Assembly (NCBI RefSeq): GCF_026013565.1
Contig: NZ_JAPDOB010000002.1
Coordinates: 1 to 64,000, forward strand
Length of the DNA: 64,000 nucleotides
Reading direction: 5' to 3'
Source: Sphingomonas arvum
GTDB taxonomy: Bacteria > Pseudomonadota > Alphaproteobacteria > Sphingomonadales > Sphingomonadaceae
The notes under the pieces were generated by a model that saw only the letters and a program-made list of their open reading frames with translations, ran no database searches and was not told where the DNA came from. The position numbers were made by a program, and so were the translations under genes. Positions 34,142 through 46,271 of the stretch are shown one piece after another. Numbering within the stretch: the stretch's first letter is position 1; every line of letters starts with the position of its first letter.

Positions 34142-34762
34142 ATGGCCATCCATTTCCACGAAGAAGACCTGCCGTCCGCCGCCCTGTTCGGGCCGGGCCC
34201 GATTGCCGTCGACACGGAGGCGATGGGCCTTCATCCCGGACGCGACCGGCTGTGCCTGGTTCAGCTGTCGGACGGCAGCGGTGACGAGCATCTGGTCCGC
34301 TTCTCGCCGGGCAGCGACTATGCCGCGCCCAACCTCAAGGCGCTGCTTGGCGACCAAGGCCGGCTGAAACTCTACCATTTCGCGCGGTTCGATATCGCCA
34401 TCATGCAATATTATCTCGGGATCATGGCTGCCCCGCTTTATTGCACCCGAACGGCATCGCGGCTGGTGCGGACATATACCGACCGCCACGGGCTGAAGGA
34501 GCTGGTTCGCGAGCTGCTCGGCCAAGATCTCAACAAGCAGCAGCAGACCAGTGACTGGGGCGCGCCGGAGATCAACGACGCGCAGCGCGATTACGCAGCC
34601 AGCGACGTGCGTTACCTGCACGGCTTGAAGGAGAAGCTGGACCAACGGCTCGCTCGGGAGGGCCGAACGCAGCTGGCGCAGGCCTGCTTCGATTTCCTGC
34701 CCGCACGCGCGCTGCTCGACCTTGCTGGATGGGACGAACAGGACATCTTCGCCCATGTCTGA
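34142..34762 (+). CDS. rnd: ribonuclease D-like 3'-5' exonuclease
   Basis: A 206-residue DEDDy exonuclease: motif I IAVDTEAMGL, motif II HFARFDIAIM, motif III YAASDVRYL. Only the catalytic domain is present, without the HRDC domains of enterobacterial RNase D; this short form is usual in alphaproteobacteria. It trims the 3' ends of stable RNAs. The start at 34142 is the family's MAIHFHEEDLP. It overlaps lptC by eight bases. Confidence 0.9.
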   Translation: MAIHFHEEDLPSAALFGPGPIAVDTEAMGLHPGRDRLCLVQLSDGSGDEHLVRFSPGSDYAAPNLKALLGDQGRLKLYHFARFDIAIMQYYLGIMAAPLYCTRTASRLVRTYTDRHGLKELVRELLGQDLNKQQQTSDWGAPEINDAQRDYAASDVRYLHGLKEKLDQRLAREGRTQLAQACFDFLPARALLDLAGWDEQDIFAHV

Positions 34763-35477
34763 GGCCGCCGTTCACCAGCAGGAAGCGCGGGAGCATTGGG
34801 CGGAGCCCGGCAGCCGACACGACCGGCTGGTCCGACTGCTGAAGATCGGCCTGCCAAGCCTGGTTGGTGTACTGGTCGCCTTTCTGCTGCTGGCGCCCTT
34901 GAGCAAGCGGCAGGAAGTGAGCTTCATTCTCGACAAGAACGAGGTCGACACCGCGCCCGAACGGATGCGGATCGAATCTGCGCGCTACACCGGTAAGGAC
35001 GACAAGGGGCAGCCGTTCGTCGTCCAGGCGCAGCGGGCGGTACAGCCCACCTCCGAGCAGCCGATTGTCGATATCCATGGCATGTTCGCACGGCTCGGCC
35101 TGCAGAGCGGGCCCGCCACGATCGAAGCCGACCGCGGCCGCTACAACATCGACCGGCAGCAGGTGGCAGTGCTGGGGCCCGTGCGCGTGAACGGTCCAGA
35201 GGGCGAGCAACTGCTCACACAGAATGTCATCGTCGACCTGCGGAAGCGCACGGTAGTGGGCGGCAGTGGCGCAGGAACTGGACGCCAGGGCGATGTCCAG
35301 GCGGGTGAGCTGAGCGGCGACTTGAAGTCACAGCAGCTTGGATTGGGCGGGGGAGTCCGCGGCCGGTTGGAGTTGGGTGAGTTCCAGGCAGGGCGGGTCC
35401 ACGCCGACCTCGGCACCCGAACGGTCGTGCTGGAAGGCGGCGCCCGGTTGAAAATTCAGCAGGGGGCGGTCAGATGA
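34755..35477 (+). CDS. lptC: LPS export ABC transporter periplasmic protein LptC
   Basis: A 240-residue protein: short cytosolic N terminus, one membrane helix (about 38-52, in IGLPSLVGVLVAFLLLAPL), then a periplasmic beta-jellyroll (IESARYTGKDDKGQPFVV onward) typical of LptC/OstA folds. It passes LPS from LptBFG to LptA. It lies in the order rnd-lptC-lptA-lptB-rpoN, with eight- and four-base overlaps. Confidence 0.9.
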   Translation: MSEAAVHQQEAREHWAEPGSRHDRLVRLLKIGLPSLVGVLVAFLLLAPLSKRQEVSFILDKNEVDTAPERMRIESARYTGKDDKGQPFVVQAQRAVQPTSEQPIVDIHGMFARLGLQSGPATIEADRGRYNIDRQQVAVLGPVRVNGPEGEQLLTQNVIVDLRKRTVVGGSGAGTGRQGDVQAGELSGDLKSQQLGLGGGVRGRLELGEFQAGRVHADLGTRTVVLEGGARLKIQQGAVR

Positions 35478-36025
35478 GGTCCATGGGGCGTTCCGTTCTT
35501 CTTGTTGCCTTCATGGCCACCGCCGCTGCGCTGGGTTCCAGCGCTGGCGCGCAGCAAGGCAAGGAGCCGATCTCGGCGCTTAAAGGTCTTAACAGCAATG
35601 CGCCCGTGGTGGTCAACAGCGATCGCATCGAGGTGCAGGACCGCGCAGATCGGGCCATCTTCTCCGGCAACGTGGTGGCCACGCAGGACCAGCTGACGCT
35701 GAGCACGGCGCGGCTGACCGTGGCCTATTCGAATTCCGGTGGGATCCAGATCGATCGGCTGGACGCGGCCGGTGGCGTGCTCGTCCGCTCACCGTCGGAG
35801 ACTGCCAGGGGTGATTTCGGCGTCTACGACCTCGACCGCAAGCTGATCACGCTGATTGGCAACGTTCAGCTGCAGCGCCAGGGCAATGAAGTTCGGGGCA
35901 ACCGCCTGACCCTGGACCTGAATACGGGCCGTGCGGTGATGGACGGCGGACCCCCGGGCGTTGGCCAAAGCGGTGGGCGGGTAACAGGGCGGTTCACCGT
36001 GCCGCAGCGCCAGAACCGAAGCTAG
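35474..36025 (+). CDS. lptA: LPS transport periplasmic protein LptA
   Basis: A 183-residue OstA-like periplasmic protein with a signal peptide (MRSMGRSVLLVAFMATAAALGSS, cleaved near GAQQ). The beta-jellyroll carries VVVNSDRIEVQDRADRAIFSGNV and 'LITLIGNVQLQRQGNEVRG'. It bridges the inner membrane LptBFGC complex and the outer membrane. It overlaps lptC by four bases. Confidence 0.92.
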   Translation: MRSMGRSVLLVAFMATAAALGSSAGAQQGKEPISALKGLNSNAPVVVNSDRIEVQDRADRAIFSGNVVATQDQLTLSTARLTVAYSNSGGIQIDRLDAAGGVLVRSPSETARGDFGVYDLDRKLITLIGNVQLQRQGNEVRGNRLTLDLNTGRAVMDGGPPGVGQSGGRVTGRFTVPQRQNRS

Positions 36026-36028
36026 CGG

Positions 36029-36802
36029 ATGTTGAACACCCGCAGTCTTGAAGCGACCGTCGGCCTTGCCGAGGGAGCGGTGCGCGGCCTTGAAGTGCGC
36101 TCGATCGCCAAGTCGTATGACAAGCGCGCGGTGCTGCACGACGTCTCGCTCGACGTCAGTCGCGGCGAGGTGGTCGGACTTCTTGGTCCCAACGGCGCGG
36201 GCAAGACGACCTGCTTCTATTCAGTCATGGGGCTGGTGAAGCCGGACGCGGGGCGCATCCTGCTCGACGGTCGCGACATTACACCCTTGCCGATGTACCG
36301 GCGGGCGATCCTCGGACTTGGCTACCTGCCGCAGGAAACCAGCATTTTCCGCGGCATGACAGTGGAGCAGAACATCATCGCCGTGCTGGAGGTCGCTGAG
36401 CCGGACCGGGCCGAGCGCCGGGTGCGGCTCGACAAGCTGCTGGATGAGTTCGGCCTGACCAATTTGCGCGACTCGCCGGCCATGGCCCTGTCGGGCGGCG
36501 AACGGCGGCGGTGTGAAATCGCCCGCGCATTGGCCGCCGATCCCAAGATCATGCTGTTGGACGAGCCGTTCGCCGGCATCGACCCAATCTCGATCGCCGA
36601 CATCCGCGACCTCGTGAAGGATCTCAAGCAGCGTGACATCGGCGTGCTGATCACCGATCACAACGTGCGCGAGACGTTGGATATCGTCGATCGGGCCTGT
36701 ATCATCTATGACGGCCAAGTCCTGTTTCAGGGCACGCCCGAGGCGCTGGTGGCGGACCGCGACGTGCGCCGGCTCTACCTCGGCGAGAGCTTCGAACTGT
36801 AA
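36029..36802 (+). CDS. lptB: LPS export ABC transporter ATPase LptB
   Basis: A 257-residue ABC ATPase: Walker A GPNGAGKT (53-60), the LptB/LivG-type 'GYLPQETSIFRGMTVEQN', signature LSGGERRR, Walker B MLLDEPFAGID and switch His in LITDHNVRE. It energises LPS extraction from the inner membrane; its membrane partners LptF/G are not in the window. It begins three bases after lptA, and rpoN follows. Confidence 0.95.
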   Translation: MLNTRSLEATVGLAEGAVRGLEVRSIAKSYDKRAVLHDVSLDVSRGEVVGLLGPNGAGKTTCFYSVMGLVKPDAGRILLDGRDITPLPMYRRAILGLGYLPQETSIFRGMTVEQNIIAVLEVAEPDRAERRVRLDKLLDEFGLTNLRDSPAMALSGGERRRCEIARALAADPKIMLLDEPFAGIDPISIADIRDLVKDLKQRDIGVLITDHNVRETLDIVDRACIIYDGQVLFQGTPEALVADRDVRRLYLGESFEL

Positions 36803-36820
36803 GCGGCGGGTGCGGCGGCG

Positions 36821-38263
36821 ATGAGCCTTGCTCCCGGCCTTCAGCTCCGCACATCCCAGTCGCTGGTTCTGACGCCGCAGCTGGCGCAGGCAATCAAGCT
36901 GCTGCAACTGTCCAATGTCGAACTCGAAGCGGTGCTCGCCGAGGAACTGGCGAAGAACCCGCTGCTGGAAGCACGTACCGGCGAGAGCGGCGAGGCGGTG
37001 GTCGTGCGCGAAGACCGGGAGCTCGGCGAGGAGGCTCCCGAGCCCCCAGGCGCCGACGTGCTGGCGGGCGCGGGCGACGAGGCACTAGATGCCGACTGGC
37101 GGGAAGCGGCGCTGGAACTGGACAGCGGATACGAGGTCGGTAGCGCGCCGGAAGAGGGGTTCGACTTCGACCGTCTGGCCGCATCGGAGACCAGCCTCTG
37201 CCAGCACCTGATGAGCCAGCTGGAGGGCCATGGCGGCGCGAGGGCGCGGGCGGCCGAGGCGATCATCCACGAGCTTGAAGAGACCGGCTGGCTGACAACC
37301 TCGCTGAGCGACATCGCGAGCGGCACCGGGCTCAGCCTTCACGACGTCAAGGAGGGCCTCGCCCTGGTTCAGTCGTTCGATCCGGCCGGGGTTGGGGCGC
37401 GGAGCCTTGCGGAGTGCCTGGCTCTGCAGGCCAAGGCGGCTGACCGCCACGATCCGGCGATGGCGCGCCTCCTCGACAACCTCGACTTGCTGGCGCGCGG
37501 GCAGATGGCGGCACTGAAACGGATTTGCGGAGTCGACGACGAGGACCTCGCCGACATGATCCGCGAGCTGCGCGCGTACGATCCCAAGCCAGGCTGCCGC
37601 TTCGCCGCCGAACCGGACACCGCGCCCGAGCCTGACGTGATCGTGCGGCGCTCCGCCGGCGGTTGGGTGGTGGAGCTCAACCCGGCCAACCTGCCACGGG
37701 TGCTGGTGAACCGGCGTTACCATGCCGAGCTCAAGCGAACGCCACAGAGCAAGGAAGGGCGCGCGTGGTTGAGCGACTGCCTGGGTCAGGCCAACTGGCT
37801 GGTGCGGGCACTCGACCAGCGCGCCAGGACCATCGTCAAGGTGGCCAGCGAGATCGTAACCCAGCAGGAGGGTTTCTTTAGCGAGGGCGTGGCGAAGCTC
37901 AAGCCGCTGACCATGGGCGCGGTGGCGGAGGCGGTCGGCATGCACGAGTCGACCGTCAGCCGGGTGGCCGCCAACAAGTATCTGCTGTGCGAGCGGGGGC
38001 AGTATGAGCTCAAGTGGTTCTTCCGCTCGGGCGTCGCCGCGGAGAGCGGCGAGGGTGCGTCGGCGGAGGCGGTCAAGGCCGCGATCGGGAAGCTGATCGC
38101 CGCGGAGACCGAGATCCTGTCGGACGACACACTGGTCGAGCTGCTGAAGGAGCAAGGGTTCGATCTCGCCCGGCGGACGGTGGCCAAATACCGCGAAGCA
38201 ATGGGGATTGGCTCGTCTATCCAGCGGCGGCGGCAGCGGGCGATCGCTGGGAAAGCGGCCTAG
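36821..38263 (+). CDS. rpoN: RNA polymerase sigma-54 factor
   Basis: A 480-residue sigma-54. The N-terminal Gln/Leu-rich activator-interacting region I is LQLRTSQSLVLTPQLAQAI, followed by an acidic region II, the core-binding domain, a helix-turn-helix (MHESTVSRVAANKYLLC), and the C-terminal RpoN box ARRTVAKYR near residue 456. It directs transcription from -24/-12 promoters with activator ATPases. It is in its conserved position after lptB; the hpf gene that often follows is replaced by a convergent gene overlapping by four bases. Confidence 0.97.
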   Translation: MSLAPGLQLRTSQSLVLTPQLAQAIKLLQLSNVELEAVLAEELAKNPLLEARTGESGEAVVVREDRELGEEAPEPPGADVLAGAGDEALDADWREAALELDSGYEVGSAPEEGFDFDRLAASETSLCQHLMSQLEGHGGARARAAEAIIHELEETGWLTTSLSDIASGTGLSLHDVKEGLALVQSFDPAGVGARSLAECLALQAKAADRHDPAMARLLDNLDLLARGQMAALKRICGVDDEDLADMIRELRAYDPKPGCRFAAEPDTAPEPDVIVRRSAGGWVVELNPANLPRVLVNRRYHAELKRTPQSKEGRAWLSDCLGQANWLVRALDQRARTIVKVASEIVTQQEGFFSEGVAKLKPLTMGAVAEAVGMHESTVSRVAANKYLLCERGQYELKWFFRSGVAAESGEGASAEAVKAAIGKLIAAETEILSDDTLVELLKEQGFDLARRTVAKYREAMGIGSSIQRRRQRAIAGKAA

Positions 38264-39030
38264 ACTACCAGCCGCGCCCACACGGGCAGGTGGTCGCTGG
38301 CGACCCGCGCCGCTTCGCTGTGGTGGACTCCGGCGGCCTCGATCTTGATATCCCTGTCCACGATGATCCTATCGAGCTGCGCGATCGGGCGGCGGGCATG
38401 GAAGCTCGGGCCTGTCGGCGCGATGCGGAACCCGCCATCTAGGTCACGCAAGCAGCCGGCCGCGCTGCGCCATTCGTTGGTGTCGCCCATCAGCACGCTG
38501 GGCATGCGGTTGGGCCGACGGGCGATCTCATCGAGGATCGCGCGCATCTGCCGACGTCGCCACAGGCCGCTGAGATCGAGGTGGAGTCCCACGACGCGGA
38601 GCGGACAGTCGCCGATCAGCAGCTCGGCGAGCACGGCGCCGCGCGGCTCCAGCGTCGGAAGTTCCAGCGCCGCAACGTCCATGACCTGGACGTGCGGCTT
38701 CACCAGCAGGGCGTTGCCGTGCCAGCCGAGGTTGCGGGTATCGACCTTGAGCAGCTCGTCGACACGCGCACCGACCCGCGGCAGGCGGTCGAGCATTCGG
38801 CGGTTCTTCACCCCGAACGGCACAGGCCGGTAATGGCCATGAGCATCGATCAGCTCATGCGGCACCGCCGCCGCACGGCCGCCGACGCGCTTGTCAGCTT
38901 CCTGCAGCGCGACGATGTCGGCGTCGACCTCCCTCAACACCTGCAGCACCCGCAAAGGGTCGCGGCGGCGATCCGTGCCCACCGCCTTGCGCATGTTGTA
39001 GCTGGCAAGGGTGACCGATCGGGGTTTCAC
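38260..39030 (-). CDS. endonuclease/exonuclease/phosphatase family protein
   Basis: A 256-residue EEP-fold metal-dependent phosphoesterase from a GTG start. Motifs include LASYNMRKAVG, DIVALQEAD (metal Glu), LHLDLSG, MGDTNEW (catalytic Asp/Asn) and SDHLPVWA (terminal Asp-His). Members cleave nucleic acids or phospholipids. It lacks a signal peptide, so it is cytosolic. It lies 19 bases downstream of the gyrB stop on the same strand, so partial readthrough is possible. Substrate unknown. Confidence 0.85.
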   Translation of the reverse strand: MKPRSVTLASYNMRKAVGTDRRRDPLRVLQVLREVDADIVALQEADKRVGGRAAAVPHELIDAHGHYRPVPFGVKNRRMLDRLPRVGARVDELLKVDTRNLGWHGNALLVKPHVQVMDVAALELPTLEPRGAVLAELLIGDCPLRVVGLHLDLSGLWRRRQMRAILDEIARRPNRMPSVLMGDTNEWRSAAGCLRDLDGGFRIAPTGPSFHARRPIAQLDRIIVDRDIKIEAAGVHHSEAARVASDHLPVWARLVV

Positions 39031-39049
39031 GTAGTTGCTAACGCGCGGC

Positions 39050-41587
<2,538 letters not shown>

Positions 41588-41761
41588 TCACGTGCGCGCG
41601 CGTGAGTCAGACGGGCGGGCGTAGCGCGTTTGGTAACAAAGGTAACGGGTCCGTGCGGTCGGTTTGCACCTCGTGACTGTCGCTCCGAACGGCGCGCCGG
41701 GAAGGCGGCGGAAGGGCATGCGCCCCTCTACCGCCTCCCCTGTGCTGCAGGACAGAAGACC

Positions 41762-43300
41762 TCAGGCCGAGCGGCGCTGGCCCGAGGGACGGCCGCGACC
41801 GCGGAAGCCGCCGCCGTTCCCGCCGCCGCCGGGGCGTTCGCCCGTGCTTGGCCGCTGGCCCCCATGCCGCTGCTGCTGGCCGGACGCCGGGGCATGGCCG
41901 CGCACCGGATTGCCGACCGGACCGGAAAGGCCGCCGGGGACGCCGCGTGCGCTGCGCCCGCCTTCGCGCGGGCCGCTCCGCTCCTCCGGCATGTCGCGGC
42001 GCGGATCGGGGCCGCGCGGCAGGCCGAAGCGCTGCGGATCGCCGGAGTGGCCGCGCGCGCCGCTGGCGTTGCGGCGGTTGCGCTGGTTCTGCTGCGGCGA
42101 ACGCTCGCCGCCGCGCTCACCTGCCTTGGGCGCGGGCTTAAGGCGCTTCATCGCCTCGACCGCCTGCAGGAAGCCGCCGGGCAGCTCCTCCACCGTCAGC
42201 TTCTGGCGGGTGAGCTTCTCGATGTCCTTGAGGAACGGGCGTTCCTCGCCGTCGCAGTAGGCAATGGCGATGCCATCGGCGCCGGCTCGCGCGGTGCGGC
42301 CAATGCGGTGAACATACTGCTCCGGCACGTTGGGCAGGTCATAGTTGACCACGTGGCTGACGCCCGGGATGTCGATCCCGCGCGCGGCGATGTCGGTCGC
42401 GACCAGGATCGGCACGCTGCCGTCACGGAAGGCGGCCAGCGCCTTCTCGCGCTGCGGCTGGCTCTTGTTGCCGTGGATCGCATTGGACTTGATGCCGGCG
42501 GCCTCGAGCAGGCGAACGATCTTGTCCGCGCCATGCTTCGTGCGGGAGAAGACCAGCGAGCGGTCGATCTCCTGCGTCTGGAAGAACATGGTCAGCAGCG
42601 CGGTCTTCTCCGCCTGGTTGACGAAGGTGACCCGCTGCTCGACCCGCTCGGCGGTGGTGGCGACGGGCGTCACCGATACTTCGGCCGGGTTGGTCAGGTA
42701 GGTGTCGGCGAGGCTCTTGATCGTCTTCGGCATGGTAGCCGAGAAGAACAGGGTCTGCCGCTTGGCCGGGATCAGCTTCACGATCCGCTTAAGCGCATGG
42801 ATGAAACCGAGGTCGAGCATCTGGTCGGCTTCGTCGAGGACGAGGATCTCGAGGTTCTTGAGGTCGAGGGCACGCTGATCGACCAGGTCGAGCAAGCGGC
42901 CGGGGGTGGCGACCAGGACATCGAGGCCGCGCTGCACGGTGCGGACGCTCTTCGCGTTGGCCACGCCGCCGAAGATCACGCCAACGGTGGTCTTGAGGTT
43001 GGCGCCGTAGGTCTCCGCGCTTTCGGCGATCTGCGAGGCGAGCTCACGCGTCGGGGCGAGCACCAGCATGCGGATCTGACCGGGACGGAGGAACTGTGGA
43101 CGATTGGCGCTAAGCCGCTGCAGCGAGGGCAGCATAAAGGCCGCGGTCTTGCCGGTGCCGGTCTGGGCGATCCCTAAGAGGTCGCGGCCGGTCAGGACGG
43201 TCGGAATAGCCTGCGCCTGGATCGGCGTCGGCTGAGTGTAATTCTTGGCGGCGAGCGCCGAAAGCAGGGGCGCTGAGAGCCCGAGAGTGTCGAAAGACAT
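41762..43300 (-). CDS. rhlE: DEAD-box RNA helicase (RhlE type)
   Basis: A 512-residue helicase: Q motif (NYTQPTPIQAQAIP), motif I AQTGTGKT, motif II LDEADQML, motif III FFSATMP, motif VI HRIGRTARAG. A long C-terminal tail rich in Arg, Gly, Asn, Gln and Pro follows, typical of RhlE-like RNA-remodelling helicases. The start at 43300 (MSFDTLGLS) is the family start. A promoter lies about 160 bases upstream, leaving a long untranslated leader, as seen for cold-induced helicases. Confidence 0.93.
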   Translation of the reverse strand: MSFDTLGLSAPLLSALAAKNYTQPTPIQAQAIPTVLTGRDLLGIAQTGTGKTAAFMLPSLQRLSANRPQFLRPGQIRMLVLAPTRELASQIAESAETYGANLKTTVGVIFGGVANAKSVRTVQRGLDVLVATPGRLLDLVDQRALDLKNLEILVLDEADQMLDLGFIHALKRIVKLIPAKRQTLFFSATMPKTIKSLADTYLTNPAEVSVTPVATTAERVEQRVTFVNQAEKTALLTMFFQTQEIDRSLVFSRTKHGADKIVRLLEAAGIKSNAIHGNKSQPQREKALAAFRDGSVPILVATDIAARGIDIPGVSHVVNYDLPNVPEQYVHRIGRTARAGADGIAIAYCDGEERPFLKDIEKLTRQKLTVEELPGGFLQAVEAMKRLKPAPKAGERGGERSPQQNQRNRRNASGARGHSGDPQRFGLPRGPDPRRDMPEERSGPREGGRSARGVPGGLSGPVGNPVRGHAPASGQQQRHGGQRPSTGERPGGGGNGGGFRGRGRPSGQRRSA

Positions 43301-43489
43301 GTATGTTCCAAACATGACGCGACCGGGCATGACTTTGCACGCCCGGCAGACGGGTGAACAAAGAACCCCGCGTGATGTGGAGAACTTCAAGAGAAAACCG
43401 AGACGCGGGCCGGCCGGTTGGGCCGATCACGCCGCTTATGAGGCGTCTCGCTGGGGAGCCATATAGGTGATTGGTTCCGGTTTGTCCAA
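43301..43489 (-). promoter_or_regulatory. helicase promoter and long structured 5' leader
   Basis: The minus strand carries TTGGAC (43489-43484), 18 bases, TATATG (43465-43460), directly after the recF stop. Transcription would start near 43453, giving a leader of about 150 bases. The leader contains an inverted repeat CCGGGC...GCCCGG (about 43326-43348) close to the start codon. It could confer temperature or translational control. Confidence 0.5.
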
Positions 43490-44542
43490 TCACTCCGGCT
43501 GGGCGGTGCCGTGATCCACGTGGAACATGCTTCCGCCGATACCGTCGAACAGGGCCGCTTCAGTGGCGGTCATCCACACCTGGCCACGTCCCTCGAGGCG
43601 GGCAAACAGGGCGGCGCGGCGGCGCGGGTCGAGGTGGGCGGCGACCTCATCGAGGAGGAGGATGGGTGGTGCGCCGCGGCGTTCGGCAACCAGCTCGGCA
43701 TGGGCGAGGACCAGGCCGAGCAGCAGCGCCTTCTGCTCGCCGGTGGAGCCTCGCGCCGCGGGCTGGCCCTTGGCACGATGGGTGACGGCGAGGTCCTGGC
43801 GATGCGGACCCTGGGTTGCGCGGCCTGCGACGGCATCGCGGCCGCGGTTGGCACGGAGGGCGGCAGCAAGGTCGCCGCCGCTCCAGCCATCGAGCGCGAT
43901 GGCCGGACTGGCGAAGTTGTCGTCCGGAAGCGCGGCGAGGCGCTGGTCCAGGGCGGCCACGGTGCGAGCGCGGGCCTCGGCGAGCGCGCTTCCGTGCTCG
44001 GCCATCCCGGCCTCGAGCGCGGCGAGCCATTGCGGATCCGCGCCGTCGGGCTCGGCCAGCAGCTTGTTGCGCGCGCGCATGGCGGCTTCGTAGCGAGCGG
44101 CGTGGTGGGCGTGGCCTGGCTCCAGAGCCAGCACCAGCCGATCGAGGAACCGCCGACGGTCGCTGGCGGCACCGGTGAACAGGCGGTCCATGGCGGGGGT
44201 GAGCCACAGGACGGACAGCCACTCGGCAAGGCTGTTGACGGCAGCCGGGGCGCCGTTGACCCGGACCTGGCGGCGGTCCGGGGCGGTGGGCTGGGTCCCG
44301 GTGCCGAGGTCCGCGTCGGCCAGGCGGCCATTGATGGCGAAGGCGCCAGGCCCGTTGCTGCGCGCCATGTCGGACAGGGGCGACGCACGCAGGCCCCGGC
44401 CAGGCGCGAGCAGGGAGACAGCTTCGAGGATGTTGGTCTTGCCCGCGCCATTCTCGCCGTGGAGGCAGACGAAGCCCAGGCCGGGCGCGAGCGTCAGTTC
44501 GGCGTAGTTGCGGAAGTCGGTAAGGGTCAGGCGGGTGAGCAC
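43490..44542 (-). CDS. recF: DNA replication/repair protein RecF
   Basis: A 350-residue SMC-like ATPase: Walker A GENGAGKT (29-36), signature region in '[20 protein letters not shown]', Walker [13 protein letters not shown]. It helps load RecA at gaps via RecFOR. The start is a GTG at 44542. It lies downstream of dnaN, separated by 137 bases with no clear terminator. Confidence 0.96.
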   Translation of the reverse strand: MLTRLTLTDFRNYAELTLAPGLGFVCLHGENGAGKTNILEAVSLLAPGRGLRASPLSDMARSNGPGAFAINGRLADADLGTGTQPTAPDRRQVRVNGAPAAVNSLAEWLSVLWLTPAMDRLFTGAASDRRRFLDRLVLALEPGHAHHAARYEAAMRARNKLLAEPDGADPQWLAALEAGMAEHGSALAEARARTVAALDQRLAALPDDNFASPAIALDGWSGGDLAAALRANRGRDAVAGRATQGPHRQDLAVTHRAKGQPAARGSTGEQKALLLGLVLAHAELVAERRGAPPILLLDEVAAHLDPRRRAALFARLEGRGQVWMTATEAALFDGIGGSMFHVDHGTAQPE

Positions 44543-44679
44543 TCCGCTAGTCCGCTGAGAATCGGCGCGAAGTCAATTCGGGCCGTCGGTCATGTCCGCT
44601 GGGAGGCAGGCCTGCCGGTGTTCGCGGTCTCTGGCGTAACGTGCGCCCGTTGCACTCCGCTTCCGTTACGCTCGGCGGC

Positions 44680-45783
44680 TCACACGCGCATCGGCATCAG
44701 CACGTAGAGTGCGTTCGCCTTGTCGTTCTCGCGCAGCAGTGTCGGGGCGGCGGCGTCTGCCAAGTGCACCTCCACCGTGTCCCCGTCGATCTCGCCCAGG
44801 ATGTCGAGCAGGTAGCGGGCGTTGAAGCCGATCTCGAGCCCGTCGGCGCTATAGTCGGCCGGGACTTCCTCGGTTGCCAGGCCGTTTTCGGGCGAGGTGA
44901 CGGACAGGGTGACGCGGTCGCGGTCGACGCTCATCTTCACCGCGCGCGTCTTTTCGCTAGCGATGGTAGCGACGCGGTCCACCCCTTGCGCGAAGCTCTT
45001 GGGATCGAGCTTCAGCAGCTTGTCGTTGGCGGTCGGGATGACCCGGTTGTAATCGGGGAAGGTGCCGTCGATCAGCTTGCTCGTCAGCACGGCGTGGCCG
45101 AGGACGAAGCGGACCTTGGTCGGTGACAGTGACACTTCGACCGTGCCTTCGACCTCGTCGAGCAACTTGCGGAGTTCCGCAACGCACTTACGCGGCACGA
45201 TCACGTCCGGCATGCCGTCGGCGCCGTCGGGCTTGGCGACCGTCACACGGGCCAGGCGGTGGCCGTCGGTGGCGGCGGCCTTGAGCTGGTCATCGGCGAC
45301 GTGGAGGAAGATGCCCATCAGATAATAGCGGGTCTCTTCGGACGAGATGGCGAAGCGGGTCTTGTCGATGATCTGGCGCAGCGTCGCCGCGGGCAGCTCG
45401 AAGCGGGTCGGCAGCTCGCCCTCGGCGATCACCGGAAAGTCATCGCGCGGCAGGGTCGACAGGTTGAACCGCGAACGTCCGGCGATGACCTGCATCTTGC
45501 CCTCGGCGGCCGTCAGTTCGACCTGGCTGCCTTCCTGAAGCTTGCGGACGATGTCGAAGAAGGTGTGGGCCGAAACCGTGGTCGCGCCGGGCTGGGCGAC
45601 ATTGGCCGCGATTGTCTCGTCCACCTGCAGGTCGAGGTCGGTAGCCATGAGCCGCAGCGAGCCATCCTCGCGAGCGTCGAGCAGGACGTTCGACAAGATC
45701 GGGATGGTGTTGCGGCGCTCCACCACCGACTGGACGTGGCCCAGGCTCTTGAGGAGGGTTGCCCGTTCGATCGTCGCCTTCAT
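44680..45783 (-). CDS. dnaN: DNA polymerase III beta sliding clamp
   Basis: A 367-residue clamp with three repeated domains. The start MKATIERATLLKSLGHVQSVVERRNT and the C-terminal YVLMPMRV (canonical MP-R) are characteristic. It encircles DNA and binds polymerases and repair proteins through a hydrophobic pocket. The start at 45783 rather than 45819 follows family convention. dnaA and an obvious origin are absent from the window. Confidence 0.97.
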   Translation of the reverse strand: MKATIERATLLKSLGHVQSVVERRNTIPILSNVLLDAREDGSLRLMATDLDLQVDETIAANVAQPGATTVSAHTFFDIVRKLQEGSQVELTAAEGKMQVIAGRSRFNLSTLPRDDFPVIAEGELPTRFELPAATLRQIIDKTRFAISSEETRYYLMGIFLHVADDQLKAAATDGHRLARVTVAKPDGADGMPDVIVPRKCVAELRKLLDEVEGTVEVSLSPTKVRFVLGHAVLTSKLIDGTFPDYNRVIPTANDKLLKLDPKSFAQGVDRVATIASEKTRAVKMSVDRDRVTLSVTSPENGLATEEVPADYSADGLEIGFNARYLLDILGEIDGDTVEVHLADAAAPTLLRENDKANALYVLMPMRV

Positions 45784-45896
45784 CGTGTGTTCTTCCGCCC
45801 CTTTGCCGGCAGCTCGCAATGTCGCCGCCGCCCGTCTTGTCCCCAGCGGTTATAGCGAGCGGATGCGGGCTTGCCAGTGCCTTCGCGCGGCGTTCG

Positions 45897-46271
45897 TCAT
45901 GCGGCCGCCAGGGGCTCGCATTGGCAGGCGGGCGCCAGCGCAGAGGCCGTTTCGGCTGCTGCCGCGTCGAGCTGGCGCAGGGCATGGTGTAATGCGGTGG
46001 CGCCCTGATGGGCACGGGGATCGAGCACCATCTGCAGCATGCGAGCGGCGCTCGCGACCGCTCGGCCGCCGATGTTGAGCGAGGCCCCGGCGATGCTGTG
46101 GGCTGCGGCGGCCGCGCCGGCGAGGTCGCAGCGGCCGAGCGCCGCCCGCAGGTCCGCCCGGTCGGAGGCAAGCTCCGCCAGATAGAGAGCAACCAGCCCC
46201 GCCGTCCGCTCCTCCCCCAGCACGGCGCGGATCTCGTCCAATTGCGCCATGTCGATCAGTTGTTCCGCCAT
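45897..46271 (-). CDS. histidine phosphotransfer (HPt) domain protein
   Basis: A 124-residue four-helix HPt protein. The phospho-acceptor motif is AAHSIAGASLNIG with H58, in the family's HxxKG position (here HSIAG). The Lys normally two residues before Gly is Ala, which is unusual. The start at 46271 (MAEQLIDMAQ) has GAGGG upstream. It would relay phosphate between a hybrid kinase and a response regulator; no such kinase is nearby. Confidence 0.78.
   Translation of the reverse strand: MAEQLIDMAQLDEIRAVLGEERTAGLVALYLAELASDRADLRAALGRCDLAGAAAAAHSIAGASLNIGGRAVASAARMLQMVLDPRAHQGATALHHALRQLDAAAAETASALAPACQCEPLAAA

Noticed and set aside
41630-43177. 515-codon + strand frame opposite the RNA helicase
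   Set aside because: Shadow of a high-GC gene; helicase motifs are on the minus strand.
44543-44679. Possible chromosomal origin near dnaN/recF
   Set aside because: dnaA is absent and no cluster of DnaA boxes or AT-rich unwinding region was seen.
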